Shown piece by piece: positions 37,193-45,625 of a stretch of 64,000 nucleotides of DNA. This stretch comes from DASWID01 sp049682815 (GTDB taxonomy: Bacteria; Desulfobacterota_D; UBA1144; Nemesobacterales; CSP1-2): contig JBAUII010000011.1 of assembly GCA_049682815.1 (NCBI GenBank), positions 27,512 to 91,511 of the forward strand, given 5' to 3'. The notes beneath the pieces were generated by a model. That model saw only the letters and a list, made by a program, of their open reading frames with translations. It was not told where the DNA came from and did not search any database. A program made the position numbers and the translations under genes. Numbering within the stretch: the first letter of the stretch is position 1; every line of letters starts with the position of its first letter.

Positions 37193-38671
37193 ATGGCCGT
37201 TAAGAAATATAAAATGTTTGTTGACGGGAGCTGGGTTTCTTCGAATAAAGGAGATACTTGGGATGTTATTAATCCGGCTAATCAAGAGGTAATTGCTCAG
37301 GTTCCACTCGGAGATGAAGAGGATACCAGAATGGCAATTATGGCTGCAAGACGTGCATTCGACCACGGGCCCTGGAGAAAAATGAGCCAAGTTGATCGTG
37401 GAAAACTATTGCTTGCCCTTGCTCAAGAGATTAGAGAACACTCTGGGGAATTAGCGAAGCTTGAGACTCTCAATTGTGGAAAACCCATAAGAGAATCCAG
37501 ATTCGATGTTAGTGATACTGCGGATTGCTTTGAATTTTATGGCGGCCTTGCAGACAAAATTAATGGAGATATTGTTCCAGTACCTGATGGCAATATCTTT
37601 GCGATGGTTCTCAGAGAGCCCGTGGGCGTTGTAGGCCAGATTATTCCATGGAATTATCCGCTACTCATGGCTGCATGGAAGCTCGCGCCGGCTCTTGCAA
37701 CGGGGAATTGCTGCGTATTAAAGCCTGCTGAGATTACACCTCTTACGGCTTTTGAACTTGGAAAGTTGATTAAGAAGGTTGGATTTCCAGATGGTGTTGT
37801 AAATATTATAAATGGACTGGGTCCTGTTGCTGGAATGGAGCTGGGTAGGAGCGAGTATGTAGACAAGATTGCCTTTACAGGAAGCGTAGATGTGGGTAAA
37901 CAGCTAATGGTTGCAGCCGCTGGGAACGTAAAGAAAATCTCCCTCGAACTCGGTGGGAAATCCCCTATGATTGTGTTCGACGACGCTGATTTTCCTCTTG
38001 CTGTTGATTGGGTTCAGTTTGGAATTTTTGTAAATCAAGGGGAAGTTTGTTCTGCAACTTCAAGGCTCTACGTTCAGGAAAAAATTCATGATAAATTCGT
38101 TGAAGCTCTCACCAAGAAGACAAAGAGGGTCAGGATTGGGAATCCGTTAGATGAATCTACGGAGATGGGTCCTATCGCTTCTGAGAAACAGTTGAATAAG
38201 ATTATGAACTATATTGAGATTGGGAAGAAGGGGGGTGCAGAAGTCGCGATCGGGGGAAAGCGCCTCGAGAAAGGTGACCTAGCTAAGGGTTTTTATCTAT
38301 CACCTACGGTTTTTACGAAGGTAAAGAACGATATGAAGATCGTGCAGGACGAAATCTTTGGACCTGTGCTTACTGTAACTAAATTTAAAGATGAAGAAGA
38401 GGCAATAGATCTTGCAAACTCAACGAGATATGGACTCGCAGGTGGAGTTTTTACTAGAGATCTAAATAGGGCTTTCAGAATCGTAAAGGAGCTTAGAGCG
38501 GGAATAATTTGGGTTAATTCGTCGCAACCCTGTTTCAACCAGCTTCCATGGGGGGGGTACAAGCAAAGCGGAATTGGAAGAGAACTTGGAAAGTATGCCG
38601 TGGAGGAATATACTCAGTTGAAACAGGTTACTATTAATTTGAATGAGGGTCCACTTGGCTGGTATTCGTAA
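37193..38671 (+). CDS. NAD-dependent aldehyde dehydrogenase (betaine/aminoaldehyde type)
   Basis: A 492-residue aldehyde dehydrogenase. The catalytic Cys286 sits in NQGEVCSATSRLYV and the general base Glu252 in LELGGKSP. The cofactor-binding block IPWNYPLLMAAWKLAPAL and the late EIFGPVLTV motif are normal. Residues around the catalytic Cys (CSATSR) are those of the betaine-aldehyde and 4-aminobutyraldehyde dehydrogenase group. With a class III aminotransferase upstream and a polyamine ABC transporter downstream, oxidation of 4-aminobutanal or succinate semialdehyde is likely; betaine aldehyde is the main alternative, but no choline oxidase is present. The gene has a perfect ribosome binding site. 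Confidence 0.88.
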   Translation: MAVKKYKMFVDGSWVSSNKGDTWDVINPANQEVIAQVPLGDEEDTRMAIMAARRAFDHGPWRKMSQVDRGKLLLALAQEIREHSGELAKLETLNCGKPIRESRFDVSDTADCFEFYGGLADKINGDIVPVPDGNIFAMVLREPVGVVGQIIPWNYPLLMAAWKLAPALATGNCCVLKPAEITPLTAFELGKLIKKVGFPDGVVNIINGLGPVAGMELGRSEYVDKIAFTGSVDVGKQLMVAAAGNVKKISLELGGKSPMIVFDDADFPLAVDWVQFGIFVNQGEVCSATSRLYVQEKIHDKFVEALTKKTKRVRIGNPLDESTEMGPIASEKQLNKIMNYIEIGKKGGAEVAIGGKRLEKGDLAKGFYLSPTVFTKVKNDMKIVQDEIFGPVLTVTKFKDEEEAIDLANSTRYGLAGGVFTRDLNRAFRIVKELRAGIIWVNSSQPCFNQLPWGGYKQSGIGRELGKYAVEEYTQLKQVTINLNEGPLGWYS

Positions 38672-38829
38672 ATTTTTAACAAACGAAGTTGGGTATCTGT
38701 CGACGAAATTTGATTACCTGAAGCGGATCCGGAAGGCTGGAGAGGATTGTCAAGAGCGCTCTTGAATTTAGACGTTCTCTTCTACTACTTTCGCATGTAT
38801 TCGAATTTAATCGGCTTTCGAGATAGACA

Positions 38830-39993
38830 ATGAACCAAACGGGATTTTCCATTAGCGACGAAAAGGCAGATATGACTACAGAAGGCCACGAGGTATATCC
38901 AGCCCTGCAAAAGCCTGCGATCGTGTTTGAACACGTTACCAAGAGATATGGTAATTTTGTAGCGCTTGATAATGTTTCATTTGCTGTCAAGACGGGTGAG
39001 CTGTTTTCATTTCTGGGACCATCGGGTAGTGGTAAGACGACGATATTAAGAATTTTAGGAGGATTTGAAGAGCCCGAAGAGGGAAGCGTTTATATTTTTG
39101 GTAACCGAGTGAATGGGATTCCTCCGCACAAGAGAAAGAATGTGAATACGGTTTTTCAGAACTATGCTCTATTCCCACACATGAATGTTTTCGAAAATAT
39201 CGCCTATGGTCTCAGGGTTGACGGGGTCAAGAGGGATGCTGTGAAGGAAAGGGTTAAAAATATGCTTAAGCTTATGAAACTTGAAGAGTGGGAGAAAAGT
39301 GAACCTCACCATCTTTCAGGTGGCATGAAACAGCGTGTAGCGCTTGCGAGGGCCCTGATTAAAGAACCCGAAGTGCTTCTACTTGACGAGCCTTTGAGCG
39401 CGTTGGACTTGAAAATCAGACAGCATCTTCTGATTGAACTGAAGAATCTCCACGAGAGGATCGGTTCGACATTCATCTACGTAACCCATGATCAGGGAGA
39501 GGCTTTAAGTATCTCTGACAGAATTCTAATTCTCGACAGGGGAAATATAGTTCAGATTGGAACGCCTGTAGAAATATACGAGAATCCTTCAACTCGGTTT
39601 TCCGCAGAATTTATAGGTGATATGAATTTCATCGATGGAACGGTAATTAGGTCAGAAACTGATAAAGCAATCGTAAAGATTGACAGCGTAGGCGAGGTTA
39701 TTGTAATATCAAACGGGGGCATATCTGAAGGCGACAACATTACTGTCAGTGTGAGACCTGAGAGGGTGGTTTTGCATAAGGATCTTGAGAAAGCAGACGC
39801 TTTAAACTGCGTTGCTGGAAAACTGGTTGAGACAATTTACGAAGGATCTGTCGTGGAATACATTATTAATTTGGAAAACGGGCTAGTGGTTACAGCTGAG
39901 GCACGGGGTGGTGATGCAATTAACAAATTTACAGTTGGGGATCCTCTCTATTTCTGTTGGATGGTTGAAGACGCAATTGTTTTGAAAAATTAA
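38830..39993 (+). CDS. potA: Spermidine/putrescine ABC transporter ATP-binding protein
   Basis: A 387-residue ATPase. Walker A is GPSGSGKTT, the signature LSGGMKQRVALARAL, Walker B VLLLDEPLSALD, switch His in YVTHDQGEAL. A C-terminal TOBE-type regulatory domain (about residues 290-385) is present, as in PotA. VFQNYALFPHMNVFENIAYGL is characteristic of this importer group. The first 30 or so residues are an extra N-terminal tail; a start at the internal ATG encoding MTTEGHEV (38872) is possible. The gene heads the order potA-potD-potB-potC; the binding-protein gene starts 25 bases after its stop. Substrate class is assigned from family and context. Confidence 0.9.
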   Translation: MNQTGFSISDEKADMTTEGHEVYPALQKPAIVFEHVTKRYGNFVALDNVSFAVKTGELFSFLGPSGSGKTTILRILGGFEEPEEGSVYIFGNRVNGIPPHKRKNVNTVFQNYALFPHMNVFENIAYGLRVDGVKRDAVKERVKNMLKLMKLEEWEKSEPHHLSGGMKQRVALARALIKEPEVLLLDEPLSALDLKIRQHLLIELKNLHERIGSTFIYVTHDQGEALSISDRILILDRGNIVQIGTPVEIYENPSTRFSAEFIGDMNFIDGTVIRSETDKAIVKIDSVGEVIVISNGGISEGDNITVSVRPERVVLHKDLEKADALNCVAGKLVETIYEGSVVEYIINLENGLVVTAEARGGDAINKFTVGDPLYFCWMVEDAIVLKN

Positions 39994-40018
39994 ATCCTTA
40001 TAGAGGAGGTAAGCAAAC

Positions 40019-41110
40019 ATGTTTAGAGGTAGAATTTTAAATATAGGGTTAGTAGCAGCGGTGATGGTATTCCTTATATTTTTGTTCTTCCTGGGTTTAC
40101 CATGGACTGCTCCCTCGAAGGCTGAAAAAGTCACGCTCAGTGCCCTGGTATGGGAAGGTTATACGGATGAGTCATTTACTAAGCAATTTTTAGAAAAGTA
40201 CGGCGCCGAAGTGAAGGGTACGTATGTGGGAGGAATGGACGAATTCTTTGCGAAGGTAAAAGCAGGAGGTGCTGCGGCGTATGACCTTGTATGTCTCTCG
40301 AGTAACCTTCCAAAACGGATGATAGATTCTGATCTTGTCGAACCAGTGGATCTAAAAAATATTCCTAATTACAGTGATATATTCGAGTTCTTCAGAAAGC
40401 TTGAATATAACAAGAAGGACGGAAAGATCTACGGTGTAAATTATACGTGGGGACCCGACCCCGTTACCTATAGGACGGATGTTTTCGATAAATGTCCCAC
40501 CTGGGATGACTTTAAGAATCCGGAGTATAAGGGTAAGCTGTCGGTTCCTGGAGAAGATAATACAGCCGTTTTCCAGGCTGGTATCCTCCTAGGTTATGAC
40601 CCTTACGAGATGGATAAATCTAAATTGGACGAGGCGAAGAAGCTACTTACTCAGTGGAGACCACAGATAAGGGCCTTTTGGTCAACAGCGGGTGAGCTTA
40701 CAAATCTAATTGCGAATAAAGAGGTGGTGGGTGCCATCTCATGGCCTATCATAACTGCCGATCTTAAGAAGCAAGGTATTCCCGTAGCTGAGTGCATTCC
40801 AGATCCGGGGACCACTGGATGGATTGACCAATGGATGGTTGTAAAGGGAACCAAGCATAAGGACTTGGCGGAGAAGTGGATTAACTTTGCGATCAGCCCC
40901 GAAGGGCAGATGGGTGTCTTCAAGGTAACAAACTATTTCATAGTAAACCCTAAAACTGCGCCTCTTATGACACCCGAGGAAAGGGCTTTCACTCATATAG
41001 ATGATCCAAACTATATTCTTGAGGCTTCGGAGAAGATTAAGTGGTGGCAACCGGTAATGAATGAGGACGAATATAATGAGGTTCGTCAGGCATTTAAGAC
41101 TGCGAAGTAA
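40019..41110 (+). CDS. potD: Polyamine ABC transporter substrate-binding protein
   Basis: A 363-residue periplasmic binding protein of the PotD/PotF (SBP_bac_8) type. An N-terminal hydrophobic helix (GLVAAVMVFLIFLFFLGL) serves as a signal peptide or anchor. The mature part opens LSALVWEGYTD, the typical first strand of the family, and FWSTAGELTNLIANKEVVGA forms the usual hinge and ligand region. The polyamine-binding acidic residues cannot be assigned with certainty without an alignment, so putrescine, spermidine or a related compound are all possible. GAGGAGGTAAGCAAAC precedes the ATG, a strong ribosome binding site suited to a highly made binding protein. Confidence 0.88.
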   Translation: MFRGRILNIGLVAAVMVFLIFLFFLGLPWTAPSKAEKVTLSALVWEGYTDESFTKQFLEKYGAEVKGTYVGGMDEFFAKVKAGGAAAYDLVCLSSNLPKRMIDSDLVEPVDLKNIPNYSDIFEFFRKLEYNKKDGKIYGVNYTWGPDPVTYRTDVFDKCPTWDDFKNPEYKGKLSVPGEDNTAVFQAGILLGYDPYEMDKSKLDEAKKLLTQWRPQIRAFWSTAGELTNLIANKEVVGAISWPIITADLKKQGIPVAECIPDPGTTGWIDQWMVVKGTKHKDLAEKWINFAISPEGQMGVFKVTNYFIVNPKTAPLMTPEERAFTHIDDPNYILEASEKIKWWQPVMNEDEYNEVRQAFKTAK

Positions 41111-41159
41111 CGTTTTTCAGGTTATTTGTCTGGTATTTGTAATGAGATTATGGTTAATT

Positions 41160-41187
41160 GGGCGGCCAGACGACATCTGAGTCGCCC
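41160..41187 (+). promoter_or_regulatory. Stem-loop between potD and potB
   Basis: GGGCG at 41160-41164 pairs with CGCCC at 41183-41187, and an inner CAGA/TCTG stem surrounds a five-base loop (41167-41179). A stem-loop in the 162-base gap right after a binding-protein gene commonly stabilises the upstream message or lowers read-through, giving more binding protein than permease. No T-run follows it. Confidence 0.5.
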
Positions 41188-41272
41188 TGATATATTACAA
41201 CTTAAACGCTACAAGTTGGTTAAGCCCTAATCTTATAGTAGTGTCAGCACCACAAACTCTCGATATGACTGC

Positions 41273-42127
41273 ATGAAGGGAAGAAGGCTAGATTTTATTA
41301 TTCTTATAGCTATTCCGATCTTATGGATTACTATCCTTGAGATCTTTGCTTACAGTGTTCTGCTTATCTACTCCTTCTGGGATACTGAATACTTAACAGT
41401 CATCAGGGAATTTACACTAAAAAACTTCGTCAAGATTTTTACGACTCCCCTTTACTATGGGACAATACTCAAGACTATTGGTATCGGTGCCACGGTGTCA
41501 GTCCTTTCTCTTATACTGGGATATCCGGTGGCCTTTTTCATTGCGTACAGAATAAAAAGATATAAGAATCTGTTTTTGCTCCTTGTAATCATGCAGCTCT
41601 GGATCAGCTATTTGGTGAGAGCTTACGCATGGAAGATAGTTCTCGGGACTAACGGAGTAATAAACCAGTTTCTACTTTTTGTCGGAATGATTGATGAACC
41701 ACTTAGTATTCTGCTTTACAGCAAGTTTGCATTGGTGCTCGTGCTAACAATGGCTTTTATCGCGTTTCTTATCATTCCCGTATACGCCATGCTTGAAAAG
41801 ATACCTGCGGAATTTCTTCAGGCATCTTACGATTTGGGAGCCGGAAGGTTTACAACATTCTGGCGTGTGATCTTTCCTCTCACTCTTCCCGGAGTTATAG
41901 CGGGAATAACATCTGTGTTTGCCCTGAGCGTTGGTGATTTTGTGGCCGCCCTTTTGGTTGGTGGTCCTGAGGGAATAATGATAGGAAATATCATATGGAG
42001 CCTCTTCGGAAGCGCGTTTCAGTGGACACTTGGTGCCGCAAACGGTTTAGTTCTTATACTTCTTGTCGCGTTCATATTATATGTGAGCGAAAAAGTCGCT
42101 GCACGTTATAGCGGAATGGAAATTTAA
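41273..42127 (+). CDS. potB: Polyamine ABC transporter permease PotB
   Basis: A 284-residue permease of the BPD_transp_1 (MetI-like) family with six predicted membrane helices, beginning ILIAIPILWITILEIFAYSVLLIYSF. The cytoplasmic EAA loop, which docks onto the ATPase, is visible as EFLQASYDLGAGRFTTFWRVIFP followed by LPGVIAG. It forms a heterodimeric channel with PotC, whose gene begins 20 bases after its stop. The gene order and family strongly support polyamine import, although spermidine/putrescine preference cannot be told. Confidence 0.9.
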   Translation: MKGRRLDFIILIAIPILWITILEIFAYSVLLIYSFWDTEYLTVIREFTLKNFVKIFTTPLYYGTILKTIGIGATVSVLSLILGYPVAFFIAYRIKRYKNLFLLLVIMQLWISYLVRAYAWKIVLGTNGVINQFLLFVGMIDEPLSILLYSKFALVLVLTMAFIAFLIIPVYAMLEKIPAEFLQASYDLGAGRFTTFWRVIFPLTLPGVIAGITSVFALSVGDFVAALLVGGPEGIMIGNIIWSLFGSAFQWTLGAANGLVLILLVAFILYVSEKVAARYSGMEI

Positions 42128-42147
42128 ATAGGTAGTGTAATTTTATC

Positions 42148-43011
42148 ATGCCGAGATCCTTAAAAGTTGAAAAGCATCTGGGAATGGCTAAACCCTTTTC
42201 CGCAGGAGACTTAATACTAAAGCTCTACGTCGTTTTATTCTTTATCGTTCTGTATTCGCCAATTGTTATAGTGGTTGTATTTTCCTTTAATGATTCGCCG
42301 TTTAGTTATTTCCCATTTAAGAAATTTACATTTCATTGGTATAAGGCGTTCTTCAATAACCAGGATCTTATGCAGGCGGTTTTTAACAGCATTAAGGTAG
42401 GGATTGCAGCCACCATATTTTCTATGATTGTGGGTACACTGCTTGCCCTTGCCATGGATGAATACATTTTTCCCCTTAAGGGGCTCTTTCACAGGGTTTC
42501 AACCTGGCCTATAACCTTTCCGGGCATAATCACTGGAATTGCACTCCTGCTTTTTTGCTCTTACGCAAAGCTTGGCCTTTCTCTGTTTACGGTTGCAATC
42601 GGACATATAACATTCTGCATTCCTGTTGTTTATCTAGAGGTTCTAGCACGCCTTAAGGCTATGGATAAATCTATGGTTCTTGCGGCTATGGACCTAGGAG
42701 CAAGCAGATGGAGGGCAATATTGAGTATAGTGCTCCCAAATATCAAGACCGCACTACTTGGCGCCGCGCTTCTTGCGTTTACCCTATCTTTTGATGAGAT
42801 CATTGTAACCATATTTCTTACAGGGAGGGATAACACGCTTCCGATGCAGATATGGGCAATGCTCCGAAGGGGAATGACACCTGAGATAAACGCTGTAGGA
42901 ACTATCATTCTTCTAGTTTCAATAACGAGTGTTCTCATATGGGAAAGACTGAGGTCAAGGGGAATGGAGCAAGAAAGAATCGAAATGGCAAAAGCGCAAT
43001 TGAGGATGTAA
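42148..43011 (+). CDS. potC: Polyamine ABC transporter permease PotC
   Basis: A 287-residue MetI-like permease with six membrane helices; the first is LYVVLFFIVLYSPIVIVVVFSF. The EAA loop appears as MVLAAMDLGASRWRAILSI followed by VLPNIKTALLGA. FTLSFDEIIVTIFLTG, near the C-terminal helices, is typical of PotC. An N-terminal tail of about 28 residues precedes the first helix. It ends the pot cluster; the next gene, aspS, is convergent with a 356-base gap. Confidence 0.9.
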   Translation: MPRSLKVEKHLGMAKPFSAGDLILKLYVVLFFIVLYSPIVIVVVFSFNDSPFSYFPFKKFTFHWYKAFFNNQDLMQAVFNSIKVGIAATIFSMIVGTLLALAMDEYIFPLKGLFHRVSTWPITFPGIITGIALLLFCSYAKLGLSLFTVAIGHITFCIPVVYLEVLARLKAMDKSMVLAAMDLGASRWRAILSIVLPNIKTALLGAALLAFTLSFDEIIVTIFLTGRDNTLPMQIWAMLRRGMTPEINAVGTIILLVSITSVLIWERLRSRGMEQERIEMAKAQLRM

Positions 43012-43367
43012 TATAGCTTTAGATTTTGTTTTATAACCTTATTGTGACTCTTTCTCTACTTTTAGGATTTTCCTAAGAAAAGAAATGAAACGGGGGGAAG
43101 AAGTCGCTATTTTTTACGAAGCTCTCCCACAGTCAGTGACTCTCGTTCGTTTTTGGAGATAGAATTGCGATATCTAGCGGATAAAAACCAAAATAACAGG
43201 GCAAGGGTCCTGAAACTGAAGAGGATGGGCCAGGCAATTGGCCATGTAAATTTTAGTTATAGTTGAATAATCGATAAGACTTGCTGGTAGAGATTTTGAT
43301 TATATTTGTTCCATGCACTGGCGGGATTTGCATCTGCTCTTATTTATTGAACCGGGCACGACTAATC
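43012..43367. other. Convergent intergenic region, potC/aspS
   Basis: A 356-base spacer between the stops of two convergent genes. I saw no gene, RNA or convincing terminator hairpin; there are only short A+T-rich and purine-rich runs. Confidence 0.4.
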
Positions 43368-45158
43368 CTACATTTTTTTCAAATCCAGCTTTATCCCCAA
43401 TTCAATAAGCTGCTTTTCTTCTACTTTAGAAGGGGCTTCGGTTAGCGGACATCCCCCTTTTTGCGTCTTTGGAAAGGCAATCACGTCCCTTATGGAGTCT
43501 ACTCCAGCAAGTAACATAACTAGTCTATCCAGACCTAGAGCGATACCACCGTGAGGTGGTGCTCCAAATTCTAGTGCTTCTAGGAGGAACCCGAACTTAC
43601 TTTTCGCTTCATTTGGCTCTATTCCCAGTTTGTTGAAAATGGCTTCTTGTAAATCCTTCCTGTGTATTCTTATACTACCGCCGCCGATCTCGACCCCGTT
43701 AAGTACTATGTCATAAGCCCTTGATCTAACCGCTTCGGGATTATCATCGAGTAAGTTTAGGTTATCTTCTTTTGGAGACGTGAAGGGATGATGTAACGAT
43801 ATATATCTATTTTCACTCTCATCAAATTCCAACAATGGAAAATCCGTGACCCATACTAGTTCATAAGCATCAATTGGAATCAGGTTGAGAGATTTCCCAA
43901 AACTCAATCTAAGATTTGATAGGACTAGATTCACCATATAAGACCTATCCGCTGCGAAAAATATGATGTCTTTATCTTCGATGCCTAAAGCACCTTTCAG
44001 TTGTTCCTTCTCTGTCTCGCTGAGGAATTTAACAATAGGGGATTGCCATTCACCATTATCAGCTCTTATCCACGCCAGACCCTTAGCGCCCAATGATTTC
44101 GCATATTCGGTCTGGTCGTCTATTTGTTTTCTTGACAGTACGTTAGCTTTCCCCTTCAGATTTAATGCTTTGATTATCCCCCCTTTTTTTACCGTATCGC
44201 TAAAAACTCTGAATTCCGAATTTTTGAATATCTGTGTTATGTCATTCAACTCTAATCCGAATCTGGTATCTGGCCTATCGTTACCATATTTCAACATTGC
44301 CTCATCAAAGCTTATTCTTCGAAAAGGAGTACGAATCTCTTTGTCCTTTACCTCTTTAAAAATGGCGTTCAGCATACCTTCAACCGTTTCTATCACATCA
44401 TCTTCCCCTACAAATGACATCTCCATATCTATTTGGGTGAATTCAGGCTGTCTGTCCGCCCTCAGGTCTTCGTCGCGGAAGCATTTCGCGATCTGATAAT
44501 ACTTGTCAAATCCCGAAATCATAAGCGTTTGTTTCAACAACTGTGGTGATTGGGGAAGCGCATAGAACTCGCCCTGATTAAGCCTGCTTGGAACCAGGAA
44601 ATCCCTCGCTCCTTCGGGTGTAGATCTTGTGAGTTGAGGTGTTTCGAACTCAATGAACCCATGAGAATTAAGATAGTTTCTTGTCGTGCTTACAACCTTA
44701 TGTCTGAGCAACATATTTTCTTTCATTACAGGTCTTCTCAGATCGAGATACCGGTACTTCATTCTTAAAAGTTCATCAACGATTATGTCATTTTCGATCA
44801 AGAAAGGAAGAACCTTTGACTGATTTAAAATTCGTATCTCCTGTGCTATAACCTCAATCTCGCCGGTTTTAATATTTGGATTTATTGTTTCGGGCGTTCG
44901 ATTCGAGACTATACCTTTGACGGCAATTACCCATTCATCCTTGATTGTTTCCGCCTTCTTATGGGAATCAAGGCTTTTTTCGGGATTGAAGACGACTTGG
45001 ATTAATCCTTCACGGTCTCTTAGATCAACGAAAATTACTCCACCGTGATCCCTGTGGGATTGGACCCAACCCATTATGATTACTTCGCGATTTAGATCTT
45101 CCGTGCCAAGATTTCCGCAATAATCCGTCCTTTTCCACTCACCTAACAGCTCGAGCAT
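43368..45158 (-). CDS. aspS: Aspartyl-tRNA synthetase
   Basis: A 596-residue class II synthetase of the bacterial type. The N-terminal OB-fold anticodon-binding domain includes VQSHRDHGGVIFVDLRDREG. Motif 2 is FRDEDLRADRQPEFTQ and motif 3 is GIALGLDRLVMLLAG. The bacterial GAD insertion domain is present between them (about residues 300-410). FPKTQKGGCPLTEAPS closes the protein as usual. The frame opens at 45194, but ATG 45158 yields the normal MLELLGEWKRTDYCG start and has AAGGGAG nine bases upstream, so it was preferred. Whether it is discriminating or also charges tRNA-Asn cannot be told from sequence alone. Confidence 0.95.
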   Translation of the reverse strand: MLELLGEWKRTDYCGNLGTEDLNREVIIMGWVQSHRDHGGVIFVDLRDREGLIQVVFNPEKSLDSHKKAETIKDEWVIAVKGIVSNRTPETINPNIKTGEIEVIAQEIRILNQSKVLPFLIENDIIVDELLRMKYRYLDLRRPVMKENMLLRHKVVSTTRNYLNSHGFIEFETPQLTRSTPEGARDFLVPSRLNQGEFYALPQSPQLLKQTLMISGFDKYYQIAKCFRDEDLRADRQPEFTQIDMEMSFVGEDDVIETVEGMLNAIFKEVKDKEIRTPFRRISFDEAMLKYGNDRPDTRFGLELNDITQIFKNSEFRVFSDTVKKGGIIKALNLKGKANVLSRKQIDDQTEYAKSLGAKGLAWIRADNGEWQSPIVKFLSETEKEQLKGALGIEDKDIIFFAADRSYMVNLVLSNLRLSFGKSLNLIPIDAYELVWVTDFPLLEFDESENRYISLHHPFTSPKEDNLNLLDDNPEAVRSRAYDIVLNGVEIGGGSIRIHRKDLQEAIFNKLGIEPNEAKSKFGFLLEALEFGAPPHGGIALGLDRLVMLLAGVDSIRDVIAFPKTQKGGCPLTEAPSKVEEKQLIELGIKLDLKKM

Positions 45159-45290
45159 GCTGAAGAACTCCCTTAGATTTAAGTTTAGAAGCAAAAAATG
45201 TTAACTTTATTAAATAATGTTAGCAAGGTGTAAGATTCATGTTGTCGTACGAAATCATTTTCGCGGAATTATAGCATTTGTTTAAGGAAT

Positions 45291-45353
45291 TGTAGGGGCA
45301 GACCTGCGTGTCTGCCCAAAGGATAAGGGCGAACACAGGGATTCGCCCCTACA
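45291..45353. repeat. REP-like element with two hairpins, beside transposase remnant
   Basis: The ends are TGTAGGGGC and GCCCCTACA. Within are GGGCAGAC/GTCTGCCC (45296-45317, six-base loop) and GGGCGAA/TTCGCCC (45327-45348). The layout is that of the element at 17432-17500, though the sequence differs. It sits 22 bases before the REP-associated transposase fragment, which supports a link to that transposase family. Confidence 0.75.
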
Positions 45354-45375
45354 TAAAATAATCCAATGGTTTAAA

Positions 45376-45564
45376 ATGATGAGAACAAATGAATACATTA
45401 GGGATGTGAAACAGGGTGAATTAAAGCCGTTCCATGGTAAATTCTGGCAGCGGAACTATTATGAACACAGTACGCGTGATGAAGATGATTTGAATAAAAT
45501 AAGGCAATATATTCAGAACAATCCATTGGAGTGGCATTCGGACGTTGAAAATCCCAATAGATAA
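45376..45564 (+). pseudogene. REP-associated tyrosine transposase, C-terminal remnant
   Basis: Only 62 residues remain, corresponding to the C-terminal end of a Y1-type (IS200-like) REP-associated transposase. The hallmark is FWQRNYYEHSTRDEDDLNKI followed by RQYIQNNPLEW. The His-hydrophobic-His metal motif and the catalytic Tyr that complete transposases carry upstream are absent, so it cannot be active. Whether the short frame is translated is unknown; the ATG at 45376 or 45379 lacks a clear ribosome binding site. A REP-like element lies just upstream and another palindrome just downstream, so the site appears to be the scar of an insertion between aspS and era. Confidence 0.8.
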
Positions 45565-45585
45565 GCCGGAGGATGATATTTTGTG

Positions 45586-45613
45586 GTAGAGACGCAAAAA
45601 TTTGCGTCTCTAC
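45586..45613. repeat. Palindromic repeat (GTAGAGACGCAAA family), copy 1
   Basis: A perfect 13-bp stem: GTAGAGACGCAAA at 45586-45598 and TTTGCGTCTCTAC at 45601-45613, with a two-base loop. It ends 12 bases before the era start codon at 45626, so it lies in the era leader. The same unit occurs at 52022-52045. Confidence 0.8.
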
Positions 45614-45625
45614 ATTTTTTCAAAT

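Noticed and set aside
43963..44496. 177-codon frame antisense to aspS
   Set aside because: It lies wholly within a confidently assigned aspS and has no domain or start signal.
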